Origin: Chitinophagaceae bacterium
GTDB taxonomy: Bacteria; Bacteroidota; Bacteroidia; Chitinophagales; Chitinophagaceae
Length of the DNA: 12,104 bases
Reading direction: 5' to 3'
NCBI GenBank assembly: GCA_025455245.1
Contig: JALOMX010000023.1
Span: forward strand, 1 to 12,104
Below, piece by piece: positions 1 through 6,253 of the stretch. The position numbers were made by a program, and so were the translations under genes. The notes under the pieces are model-generated. The model made no database searches, was not told the DNA's origin, and saw only the letters and a program-made list of their open reading frames with translations. The first letter of the stretch is position 1. Each line of letters starts with the position of its first letter.

Positions 1-507
1 AGATTGCCGGATGCCGGTAGCTACTTTTACCGCCGGGTGAACATGACCGCAGATAATCCCTTTAACCTGATCTTCCGGGTTTGGAACATCATGGGCATTG
101 TGCACAAACATCAACCCTGCTTTTTCCACCTTTTCAAAAACATTCATGTTCAGGTCTTCTGCCACCCGAGCAGTTACTTTATCGTGGTTGCCCAAAACGA
201 GCGTGATGGTTGCGGTAGTCAGTTCCTTCCGCCAACGGGCAAACCAATCCCATTCAAGGTTGCTCCGGCTGTGGAACAGGTCGCCCGTAAGTAAAATTTC
301 GCGCGGGTTAAAATAATGGATGGTGTCAAAAAGCCTTTGAAGGTCTTGTTGAAAAACCTGCTGTGGCACCGCAATGCCCTCCTTTCTGAAATGACCTGTT
401 TTACCAAGATGAAGGTCTGAAATGATGAGGGTTTTTTCCTTCTCCCAATACATACAACGATGGGGGTGCAAAATAAAAGTTTCTTCAAGCCATGATACAG
501 GTAACAT
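1..507 (-). CDS. pdeM: PdeM-like metallophosphoesterase (ligase-associated DNA damage response endonuclease), 3' end cut by window edge
   Basis: Open on the minus strand from ATG at 507-505 to the window edge: 169 codons with no stop, so the C-terminus lies outside. Calcineurin-like phosphoesterase motifs appear in order: SDLHLGK (Asp31, His33), TGDLFHS (Asp76), LGNHDK (Asn107, His108) and CGHVHP (His155, His157). These are the usual ligands of a two-metal active site. The N-terminal lead-in (about residues 9-36, with ILHPHR and YWEKEKTLIISDLHLGK) resembles the PdeM family, small enzymes of roughly 210-220 residues encoded with ATP-dependent DNA ligase, exonuclease and DEXH helicase in many bacteria. 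An internal ATG at 453 would remove the family-typical N-terminus, so 507 is preferred. No ligase or helicase gene lies on the visible (upstream) side; partners, if any, are beyond position 1. The metallophosphoesterase assignment is firm; the PdeM subfamily is inferred from motif wording and length. Confidence 0.85.
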   Translation of the reverse strand, partial: MLPVSWLEETFILHPHRCMYWEKEKTLIISDLHLGKTGHFRKEGIAVPQQVFQQDLQRLFDTIHYFNPREILLTGDLFHSRSNLEWDWFARWRKELTTATITLVLGNHDKVTARVAEDLNMNVFEKVEKAGLMFVHNAHDVPNPEDQVKGIICGHVHPAVKVATGIRQS

Positions 508-731
508 TGGGGGGCGAAAATAGTAAAGGGCTTTGTTACTTTACTTCCTCCAATGTTTCTTTCGCTGATTGTAGCAATAAGACCTGCCGAAGAATATATT
601 TTCTGATACGCTGGGTGATTATTTTTCGCCGGTATTCCTACATAGCTGAAATTCTTGAAGGAAATCAATGGCTCTTAATCATGGTCAGGAAAGGAATTTC
701 ATCTTTTAAAAATTATTGAAAGCTAAAAGGT

Positions 732-2432
732 TTACTGAGTAACAATGAGATTTCCCATAATCCGGAAAATCTTTCCGGGAGAAACCATAATACTTGCATT
801 CGAAGGAACTGTTACCGGTACATTGAGTATACATTCTTCAGACCCAACGGGATTTATGATGATTTGTGCATTGGCTGGTAAGATTGAAGGGGGTACTTGG
901 TTTCCCGTCCAGTTGGATGAAAGGTCCCAATTGCCGGATCCCGAAAAAGTATAAATTATTGGAGGGACATGGGTAAAAACCCATGCAGAACCGGCATATT
1001 CATTATCCGTGTTTCCGCCAACCATTGCGGTAGTTCCATCTGCACTTAAGGCAACCGAAATTCCCTGGCCGGAAGGGCCATTTGCTCCCGTTCCCACTAA
1101 CTTGACACCATTTTGAGTCCATGTTTCTCCTGTTCGTGTAAATACCCAGGTGGCACCGATGCCATTATTATTATTAAATCCCCCGATTAGGGCGGTGTTC
1201 CCATCGGCACTCAAAGCTACCGCGCTACCCTGTCGGGCAATTTCTGAAGCCCCCGTCCCGACTATTTTATTTCCTTGTTGTGTCCATATACCACCTGTTC
1301 GGGTAAATACCCAGGCAGCTCCGGAAAAACCATTATCACTATTTCCGCCAATGATGGCTGTGTTTCCATCTGCACTAATTGCCACCGAACTGCCCTGTGA
1401 CCCATTACCTGCCGCACCTGTTCCCACTAATTTATCCCCTTGTTGTTTCCATGTACTGCCCATACGGGTAAATACCCATGCAGCGCCGGTATAATTGGCA
1501 TCTCCCATACCACCCACCAGGGCAGTGGTACCATCAGCGCTCAGGGCTACTGAGATACCCTGCAACGCTTGTATTGTGGCTCCAGTACCCACTAATTTAT
1601 TTCCCTGCTGTGTCCATACACCTCCATTGCGCGAAAAAATCCACGCTGCTCCTTTCGCGCCATCGTCAAAATATCCGCCAACAAGGGCAGTATTTCCATC
1701 GGCACTCAGAGCCACCGAAATCCCCTGGCGAGCATTTCCAATTACTCCGTTACCAACCAATTTGTTCCCTTGCTGTGTCCATACCCCGCCATTTCGTTTA
1801 AATATCCACACGGCACCTGCAGAGGTGTTATCCTGCATGCCCCCAATGATGGCTGTATTCCCATCTGCACTTAAAGCCACAGAGATCCCTGAAAGGCTTA
1901 TGCCACTCTTGTCTGATGCCAATAATTTATTTCCCTGTTGGGACCATAAAACCCCATTCCGGTTATATACCCATGCGGCACCTGATCGTCCGGCATCTTC
2001 GGGCCCACCCATTATGGCAGTGTTTCCATCAGCGCTAAGTGCTACCGAATAGCCTTGCCAGGCTCCACCTACGGCTCCCGTACCTACCAGTTTGCCGCCT
2101 TGTTGTGTGTTAGGTGGCTGATTTTTTTCCACTGAAAAAATTCCATTACCAATTGACGTTCCTTCCGTTGTTGTTATGATTACTTCTCCTGTGCTTGCGC
2201 CTGGCATTACCATTGCTACCAATAATGATCCTGTATTACTGATTTGTATCGCAGGAACACCTCCAATGGTTATGGCACTGGGATTATTTAAGTTGTTTCC
2301 TTCAATTTTTATTAATGTACCTACACTTCCTTTTGTTGGTGTAAAGTTGCTTATGATCGGCTGTGTTTTTGCTAAAACGGGTATTAAGGTTGCGACAATC
2401 AGGAATAGAGGGTTTATTTTGAAAAAATCCAT
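732..2432 (-). CDS. Secreted IPT/TIG-domain protein with seven 55-residue FG-GAP-type repeats (predicted beta-propeller)
   Basis: Encodes 566 residues from ATG 2432-2430. A TTG seven codons further upstream (2453) keeps the frame open but overlaps a possible -7 box, and the ATG gives a clean signal peptide: Lys5, a hydrophobic core at about 8-20, then Ala21. Residues about 25-103 look like an IPT/TIG immunoglobulin-like domain (FTPTKGSVGTLIKIEG, TIGGVPA). Residues 110-494 are seven repeats of exactly 55 residues with the core QQGNKLVGTG...QGISVALSADGNTA..GG....GAAWVFTR.GG.W, an FG-GAP-type (FG-GAP_2-like) repeat. Seven copies suggest one seven-bladed propeller. The last ~70 residues begin SGSGNWDLSSNWTGNQVPP, a motif seen in Bacteroidota surface proteins, and end GNLIVTQ. 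I do not see a type IX secretion C-terminal domain, so the route to the surface is unclear. No catalytic residues are apparent; adhesion or binding is a guess. The gene stands alone, with 224 nt before pdeM. Confidence 0.85.
   Translation of the reverse strand: MDFFKINPLFLIVATLIPVLAKTQPIISNFTPTKGSVGTLIKIEGNNLNNPSAITIGGVPAIQISNTGSLLVAMVMPGASTGEVIITTTEGTSIGNGIFSVEKNQPPNTQQGGKLVGTGAVGGAWQGYSVALSADGNTAIMGGPEDAGRSGAAWVYNRNGVLWSQQGNKLLASDKSGISLSGISVALSADGNTAIIGGMQDNTSAGAVWIFKRNGGVWTQQGNKLVGNGVIGNARQGISVALSADGNTALVGGYFDDGAKGAAWIFSRNGGVWTQQGNKLVGTGATIQALQGISVALSADGTTALVGGMGDANYTGAAWVFTRMGSTWKQQGDKLVGTGAAGNGSQGSSVAISADGNTAIIGGNSDNGFSGAAWVFTRTGGIWTQQGNKIVGTGASEIARQGSAVALSADGNTALIGGFNNNNGIGATWVFTRTGETWTQNGVKLVGTGANGPSGQGISVALSADGTTAMVGGNTDNEYAGSAWVFTHVPPIIYTFSGSGNWDLSSNWTGNQVPPSILPANAQIIINPVGSEECILNVPVTVPSNASIMVSPGKIFRIMGNLIVTQ
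951..2105 (-). repeat. Seven tandem 165-bp coding repeats
   Basis: Inside the propeller gene, units of exactly 165 bp follow one another without indels. On the minus strand they run 2105-1941, 1940-1776, 1775-1611, 1610-1446, 1445-1281, 1280-1116 and 1115-951; the 3' end of the last unit departs from the consensus after WVFTH. Conservation is strongest at the VALSADGNTA, GAAWVF and TQQGNKLVGTG segments. The nucleotide sequences have diverged at many third positions, so the copies are not recent perfect duplications. Confidence 0.9.
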
Positions 2433-2450
2433 GCATTGAAATTTTAATAG

Positions 2451-2481
2451 CAAAATAATGGAATAGTTGTTCTCCCTTCAA
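2451..2481 (-). promoter_or_regulatory. Candidate promoter of the propeller gene
   Basis: On the minus strand a TTG (2481-2479) is followed after 20 nt by TTATTTTG (2458-2451), one mismatch from the Bacteroidota -7 consensus TAnnTTTG. The predicted transcript would start near 2444 and give a very short leader before ATG 2432. The match is imperfect in AT-rich DNA, so this is only a candidate. Confidence 0.35.
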
Positions 2482-2669
2482 TTTTTTTTGTTGTCTGAAA
2501 AAATGAAAAAACTGAATACGAGTGATTCTGCCGAGGTAATGCATTTAGTACTATTAACCGGCGAAATGGAATATCTATCATCGGTAAATGTCCAAAATAA
2601 GCCGCAGGATATTTCTGGGATAAGTCTGAAAACACTTTTTAAGGAGTAAAACGGGCTAAATAAATTTTT

Positions 2670-2701
2670 TTTGGACTTCATTTTCTACACCCCTATTTTT
2701 G
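2670..2701 (+). promoter_or_regulatory. Promoter of tRNA-Gln (Bacteroidota primary sigma type)
   Basis: TTTG at 2670-2673, a 20-nt spacer and TATTTTTG at 2694-2701 match the TTTG-N19-21-TAnnTTTG consensus with no mismatch. Transcription would begin near 2708, about 25 nt before the mature 5' end of the tRNA. Confidence 0.75.
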
Positions 2702-2732
2702 CACTCCCAAAACCGAAAGGTGTGGTTGGAAC

Positions 2733-2803
2733 TGGCCTATAGTATAATGGTAGTACGACAGATTTTGGTTCTGTTTGTCTAGGTTCGAATCCTGGTAGGC
2801 CAA
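2733..2803 (+). tRNA. tRNA-Gln (anticodon UUG)
   Basis: A full cloverleaf can be drawn. The acceptor stem TGGCCTA (2733-2739) pairs with TAGGCCA (2796-2802), with A2803 as discriminator. The anticodon stem ACAGA/TCTGT (2758-2762 / 2770-2774) encloses the seven-base loop TTTTGGT, with anticodon TTG at 2765-2767. The T arm is CTAGG-TTCGAAT-CCTGG. The next bases are CAAA, so the 3' CCA is not encoded and must be added by tRNA nucleotidyltransferase. Decodes CAA and, by wobble, CAG. Flanked by its own promoter and terminator, so it is a monocistronic unit. Confidence 0.97.
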
Positions 2804-2804
2804 C

Positions 2805-2834
2805 AAAAAAGACGCTCTGAACGGCGTCTTTTTT
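2805..2834 (+). terminator. Rho-independent terminator after tRNA-Gln
   Basis: GACGC (2811-2815) and GCGTC (2824-2828) form a GC-rich stem with an 8-nt loop. The six A before it (2805-2810) can pair with the six T after it (2829-2834), which also form the U-tract. It begins directly behind the tRNA. The same hairpin with A/T flanks could terminate on the minus strand too, but no minus-strand gene runs into it. Confidence 0.8.
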
Positions 2835-2894
2835 CATTTCCGGAGAAAACAAATTCCTTCAGATCTTTGTTCTTTATTACTTATTCGTTCGAAA

Positions 2895-3059
2895 ATGAGC
2901 ATTCTACGTCAGATATCTGAATACCTCTACCTCCGCAAGCGTGATCCTAACGAGCATCGCACACAGTGGATGAAATACATGCATGGCATTAACCGCATCT
3001 CCATTATCCTGTTCCTTGTTGCCATGGTTATTCTTGCCATTAAGTTGCTCAGGAATTAG
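2895..3059 (+). CDS. Small single-pass membrane protein, DUF6728-like (54 aa)
   Basis: ATG 2895 to TAG 3057-3059, 54 residues. The N-terminal half is basic and cytosol-like (SEYLYLRKRDPNEHRTQW), followed by KYMHGINRISI and one hydrophobic segment of about 17 residues (roughly 33-50, SIILFLVAMVILAIKLL). The pattern EYLYLRK.DPN...MHGINRIS matches, as I remember it, a short family of unknown function in Bacteroidota (DUF6728); the name needs a profile search. Function unknown; the topology suggests an inner-membrane protein with a cytoplasmic N-terminus. It starts 60 nt after the tRNA-Gln terminator, so it must have its own promoter, though I could not find a strong one. Its stop codon is 4 nt from the convergent lpxB stop codon. 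Confidence 0.75.
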   Translation: MSILRQISEYLYLRKRDPNEHRTQWMKYMHGINRISIILFLVAMVILAIKLLRN

Positions 3060-3063
3060 GAAA

Positions 3064-4164
3064 TTACAGCATTTGCAAAATTTCCTTTGCTGCCGACTGT
3101 GAGGCGCTTCCTTTTTGCGTCAGCATGTTTCTGAGTAAGGTGTATTGCATTTTCATGGTGTTGGTGTAGTCGTTATTGTTCAGCAGCAGGTTTAATTCTT
3201 TATAGAGGGTATTTTCATTCATTTCATCCTGAATCAGTTCTTTCACCACCTGTTTTTCCATGATAAGGTTAACCAATGAAATATAAGGCACTTTTATAAG
3301 CCTTTTGGCTATTTGGTAACTGATGGGGTTGCCTTTATAGCAAACTACTTCAGGCACTCCGAACAAAGCCGTTTCAAGGGTGGCGGTACCGCTTGTAACA
3401 AGGGCGGCTTTTGCTTGTGAAAGGAGTTCATAAGTAAGTCCCTTTACTGCAGAAGTATTGGGATGTTTCTGCAAAAAAGGGTTATAAAAATCTTCAGGTA
3501 ATCCCGGCGCCATGGCAACGATAAACTGATGATCCGGAAAACGGCTTGCCATTTGCAGCATCACCGGAAGTTTTGTTTTTATTTCCTGCTTTCTGCTTCC
3601 CGGCAATATGGCCACAATGGGCTTTTTGCTAAAGGAAGGCATGGTTGGCGTGAACTGTTCCACTGCATCGGTAAGCGGGTGGCCCACATAGGTAACATCC
3701 CATTGCCAGTTGTCCTTAAACCATTTTTCTTCAAAGGGCAATATCACCAATTGCTTGTCAATGCATTGCTTCATCATTTTTACCCGGTTGGGTTTCCATG
3801 CCCATACCTGCGGGGCCACATAATACACCACTTTAAGCCCCTGCTTTTTTGCCCACTCTGCTATGCGCAGGTTAAAACCCGGATAATCGATCAGCACAAG
3901 CACATCGGGCCGGTATTGCAAAATATCCTCCTTGCAAAATGCAATGTTGCGCAGAATGGTTCGAAGGTTCATAACCACTTCGGCAAAGCCCATAAAGGCC
4001 AGGTCACGAAAATGTTTTACCACCTTTGCGCCTGCAGCTTCCATCAAATCGCCGCCCCAGCAACGGATATCCGTTGACGGAGCCATATTTTTAATGGCTT
4101 TTACCAAATTGCTTCCGTGAAGGTCGCCGCTTGCTTCGCCGGCAATCATATAAATTTTTGCCAT
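3064..4164 (-). CDS. lpxB: Lipid-A-disaccharide synthase LpxB
   Basis: Encodes 366 residues from ATG 4164. LpxB (glycosyltransferase family GT19) joins UDP-2,3-diacylglucosamine and lipid X (2,3-diacylglucosamine 1-phosphate) to make the tetraacyl disaccharide 1-phosphate of lipid A, as a peripheral protein at the inner membrane. Family signatures in order: GEASGDLHG (9-17), FMGFAEV (57-63), LIDYPGFN (91-98, with the conserved Asp93), YYVAPQVWAWK (114-124), YVGHPLTD (159-166), ILPGSRKQEI (186-195, Arg191), TSGTATLETALFGVP (257-271) and SLVNLI (296-301). Length is close to normal for the family. It is the last gene of a surE - membrane protein - lpxB operon, starting 4 nt after the preceding stop. 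No terminator is visible before the facing small gene, so the two transcripts probably overlap at their ends. Confidence 0.97.
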   Translation of the reverse strand: MAKIYMIAGEASGDLHGSNLVKAIKNMAPSTDIRCWGGDLMEAAGAKVVKHFRDLAFMGFAEVVMNLRTILRNIAFCKEDILQYRPDVLVLIDYPGFNLRIAEWAKKQGLKVVYYVAPQVWAWKPNRVKMMKQCIDKQLVILPFEEKWFKDNWQWDVTYVGHPLTDAVEQFTPTMPSFSKKPIVAILPGSRKQEIKTKLPVMLQMASRFPDHQFIVAMAPGLPEDFYNPFLQKHPNTSAVKGLTYELLSQAKAALVTSGTATLETALFGVPEVVCYKGNPISYQIAKRLIKVPYISLVNLIMEKQVVKELIQDEMNENTLYKELNLLLNNNDYTNTMKMQYTLLRNMLTQKGSASQSAAKEILQML

Positions 4165-4168
4165 GGGT

Positions 4169-4504
4169 TTATCCTATAAACTTTACCAGCAGCGAAACAA
4201 TGGCAAAAAGCAGTGTTACTCCAAAAATGCCTTTCGCCGTTTGATCGCGGTGTGTGTTGATGAACCATGTGAACAAGGCAATATTGGGAACCAGGCATAT
4301 TACCGTAAGGCTTGATAGCAGCCGCTTTTCCATGCCAAGATATTTGAAGAAATCGGACCAGCTGTTGGGAGCGATTTTGGCATAATAATAAACAACCAGC
4401 GCTAATACCGGTGTGATTAATCCCATAATAAACCCTCTTAAAAGGGTATCCCTTTTCCATGCGGTTGTTGATGATGGAGGTGTGGTTGTTTCTTCTTGTG
4501 TCAT
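4169..4504 (-). CDS. Uncharacterised three-TM membrane protein between surE and lpxB
   Basis: Encodes 111 residues from ATG 4504-4502; the surE stop TGA ends one base earlier (TGA-C-ATG), so translation is probably coupled. Residues 1-20 are polar (acidic, then Ser/Thr-rich). Three hydrophobic stretches follow at about 21-42, 62-81 and 91-109, separated by short polar loops (KIAPNSWSDFFKYLGMEKR and NTHRDQTAK). No enzymatic motif is recognised. Four bases separate its stop from the lpxB start, so the three genes should be one transcript. An envelope role connected with lipid A export or assembly would be a guess from position only. I cannot name the family. Confidence 0.85.
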   Translation of the reverse strand: MTQEETTTPPSSTTAWKRDTLLRGFIMGLITPVLALVVYYYAKIAPNSWSDFFKYLGMEKRLLSSLTVICLVPNIALFTWFINTHRDQTAKGIFGVTLLFAIVSLLVKFIG

Positions 4505-4505
4505 G

Positions 4506-5297
4506 TCAGGCGGTCAGTTCTTTTTTCCACCAGCCTTCCAGCCGGTTTTTTGTTTTGTAATCGGTAAAATCGATGGATACGGGCACTACGCTTACATAAT
4601 TATTTTGCAATGCCCAAACATCGGTGTCTTCTCCCGAATCCATATTAATAAATTCTCCTGTTAACCAATAGTATTTGCGTCCGTGCGGATCGCGGCGTTC
4701 ATCAAATTCTTCCCGGTATTTGGCATAGGCCTGCCGGCAAACTTTAATACCCCTCAGTAATTCATAAGGAACGGAGGGTATATTGACGTTGAGCAGAAAA
4801 TGTTCATCGGGTTTGCTGCCAAGGACCTGTTCAACAACTTCGCGTACTACTTTTTGTGCAGCCGAAAAATCGGCTTCCATGCTGTAATCCATCAGGCTGA
4901 AGCCAATGGAAGGGATGCTTTCTATAGACGCCTCCATGGCAGCCGACATGGTACCGCTGTAAATTACATTGATGCTGTGGTTGGCGCCGTGATTGATACC
5001 GCTGAGGCAGATGTCGGGTCTGCGGTGCAGCAGTTTGTCAACCGCAAGCTTTACGCAGTCAACCGGCGTGCCGCTTACCTGCCATGATTCAATACCCTCA
5101 AAAAGGTTTACCTGATTCATGCGCAGGGGATGGCCGATGGTAATGGCGTGTCCCATTCCGCTTTGGGGTTTATCGGGGGCTACCACTAAAATATGCCCAA
5201 GATCTTTTACCGCCTCTATCAGGCTGCGTATACCCGGCGCCGTTACGCCGTCATCATTGGTTATTAAAATAGTAGGCCGCTTATCCAGATTGTTCAT
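4506..5297 (-). CDS. surE: 5'/3'-nucleotidase SurE
   Basis: Encodes 263 residues from ATG 5297. SurE is a metal-dependent phosphatase that hydrolyses nucleoside 5'- and 3'-monophosphates and, in some species, short polyphosphate; it is linked to stationary-phase survival in E. coli. The metal-site elements are present: ILITNDDGVTAPGI (Asp15, Asp16), PQSGMGHAIT (Ser46) and LSGINHGAN (Asn102), together with SGTPVDCVKLA (75-85) and SGTMSAAMEA downstream. Length is normal. It is the first gene of the operon with the three-TM protein and lpxB, and it is transcribed away from the S24 regulator across a 127-nt AT-rich gap. No convincing promoter was found for it. Confidence 0.96.
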   Translation of the reverse strand: MNNLDKRPTILITNDDGVTAPGIRSLIEAVKDLGHILVVAPDKPQSGMGHAITIGHPLRMNQVNLFEGIESWQVSGTPVDCVKLAVDKLLHRRPDICLSGINHGANHSINVIYSGTMSAAMEASIESIPSIGFSLMDYSMEADFSAAQKVVREVVEQVLGSKPDEHFLLNVNIPSVPYELLRGIKVCRQAYAKYREEFDERRDPHGRKYYWLTGEFINMDSGEDTDVWALQNNYVSVVPVSIDFTDYKTKNRLEGWWKKELTA

Positions 5298-5380
5298 GGC
5301 GGTAAAATTACAACAGTAAATAACCTGCTATGTGAAATAAATGTCAAACGGTCTTTAAAAAATTTTTACGTGAAATGATT

Positions 5381-5408
5381 TTTGTGACCAAAAAAATTAG
5401 TATTATTG
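5381..5408 (+). promoter_or_regulatory. Candidate promoter of the S24 regulator in the divergent gap
   Basis: TTTG (5381-5384) and TATTATTG (5401-5408, one mismatch to TAnnTTTG) precede ATG 5425. The 16-nt spacer is shorter than usual, which weakens the call. The 127-nt gap (5298-5424) must hold promoters for both directions and, if the regulator is autoregulated, its operator; no long palindrome stands out in it. Confidence 0.35.
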
Positions 5409-5424
5409 CCCAAATTAAGTAGTA

Positions 5425-6195
5425 ATGAGCCTTGCAGGAAAAAATTTGCGACACTTACGTAAGTCGCGCGGATGGACCCAGGACGAAATGGCACAACAGT
5501 TGGGAATCAAACGGTCCCTGATAGGTGCCTATGAAGAAGAGCGTGCCGATCCCCGCATTGATGTGCTTGAAGGCCTGATGGAGATCTTTCAGCTTTCCAT
5601 GGATGACCTGCTTTTAAAGGATCTGTCACAGGCGGGTAGCAGTTATCTTGACAGGCGGAGAAAGTTAAAAATGATGAATGAAGACAGGGCGGTCATTCAT
5701 TTTGTTCCGGTTAAAGCCGCTGCAGGTTACCTTGCCGGGTATAACGATCCTGAATTTGTAGATGAACTGAACACATTTGCACTTCCTATGCTTGCACCGG
5801 GCGATTACCGTGCCTTCGAAATAATCGGCGACAGTATGCTGCCAACTCCAAGCGGAAGCGTAGTGGTTGGGGAGAAAGTAGAAAACCTTGATGCCATTAA
5901 AAATGATCAGCCTTACATTGTGGTCAGTCGTACAGATGGCATAGTCTACAAACGAATCAACAAACCTGCCGGAAAATCAAAAGGTGGTACCCTGACACTG
6001 ATCAGCGATAATCCAAGTTATCCTCCTTATACCGTCAGGCCGGAAGAAATAGCTGAAGTGTGGGCCGCCAAAATGGTGATCAGCAAGCCGGTAGAAAAGC
6101 CTGTTTGGGATATCAACCACCTTGCCAATGTGGTAAACAGCCTTCAGGAGAAAGTATCGACCCTTCAGGTAAACAGGGGAGGGAAATCCCGTTAG
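5425..6195 (+). CDS. XRE-family regulator with S24 (LexA/CI-like) autoprotease domain
   Basis: Encodes 256 residues from ATG 5425. Residues about 6-63 form a XRE/CI-type helix-turn-helix (LRHLRKSRGWTQDEMAQQLG, then SLIGAYEEERADPRIDVLE). Residues about 93-220 form an S24 peptidase-like domain. Ser137 in IIGDSMLP and Lys177 in GIVYKRI sit where the catalytic Ser-Lys dyad of LexA, CI and UmuD lies, and Ala100-Gly101 in VKAAAGYLAGY is a candidate self-cleavage site. A tail at about 227-256 has heptad-like spacing (HLANVVNSLQEKVSTLQV) and may be a short coiled coil. The layout resembles phage repressors and SOS-like regulators, but there are no phage genes nearby. Targets are unknown; autoregulation and control of the DUF5916 gene 58 nt downstream are possible. 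It is probably not canonical LexA, whose DNA-binding domain is a winged helix. Confidence 0.9.
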   Translation: MSLAGKNLRHLRKSRGWTQDEMAQQLGIKRSLIGAYEEERADPRIDVLEGLMEIFQLSMDDLLLKDLSQAGSSYLDRRRKLKMMNEDRAVIHFVPVKAAAGYLAGYNDPEFVDELNTFALPMLAPGDYRAFEIIGDSMLPTPSGSVVVGEKVENLDAIKNDQPYIVVSRTDGIVYKRINKPAGKSKGGTLTLISDNPSYPPYTVRPEEIAEVWAAKMVISKPVEKPVWDINHLANVVNSLQEKVSTLQVNRGGKSR

Positions 6196-6253
6196 GGTTT
6201 CATAAGGAATGCCATTCAATAGCCTTGCCTGACCAATTGGATAAATCCTGCAT

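Noticed and set aside
219..668. Open frame of 149 codons on the minus strand overlapping pdeM
   Set aside because: Different frame from the metallophosphoesterase, whose motifs are unmistakable; it ends within it without any recognisable domain.
508..731. Gap between the propeller gene and pdeM searched for a terminator and promoter
   Set aside because: No convincing hairpin with a T-tract on the minus strand. TATTTTCG just before the pdeM start is a weak -7 match without a -33 element at an acceptable distance.
1495..2052. Open frame of 185 codons on the plus strand opposite the propeller gene
   Set aside because: It is antisense to the 165-bp repeats and shows the same period in its own residues. 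A repeat length divisible by three keeps shadow frames open. No signal, domain or start context supports it.
951..2105. Regular repeats considered as a CRISPR array
   Set aside because: The period is 165 bp, there are no unique spacers of CRISPR size, and the repeats are coding in one open frame.
2467..2649. Possible small gene of 48-60 codons between the propeller gene and tRNA-Gln
   Set aside because: No hydrophobic or conserved motif, no promoter match, and overlapping open frames on the other strand are equally long. Left as non-coding.
2733..2803. tRNA-Gln as an attachment site for an integrated element
   Set aside because: No integrase gene and no duplicated tRNA 3' end found within the window.
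3529..4077. Open frame of 182 codons on the plus strand opposite lpxB
   Set aside because: Fully inside lpxB on the other strand; His- and Cys-rich composition typical of a shadow frame, and no family recognised.
5453..5464. Perfect 12-bp palindrome ACTTACGTAAGT inside the start of the S24 regulator gene
   Set aside because: Tempting as an operator, but a few 12-bp palindromes are expected by chance in 12 kb and it encodes conserved helix-turn-helix residues. No second copy was noticed.
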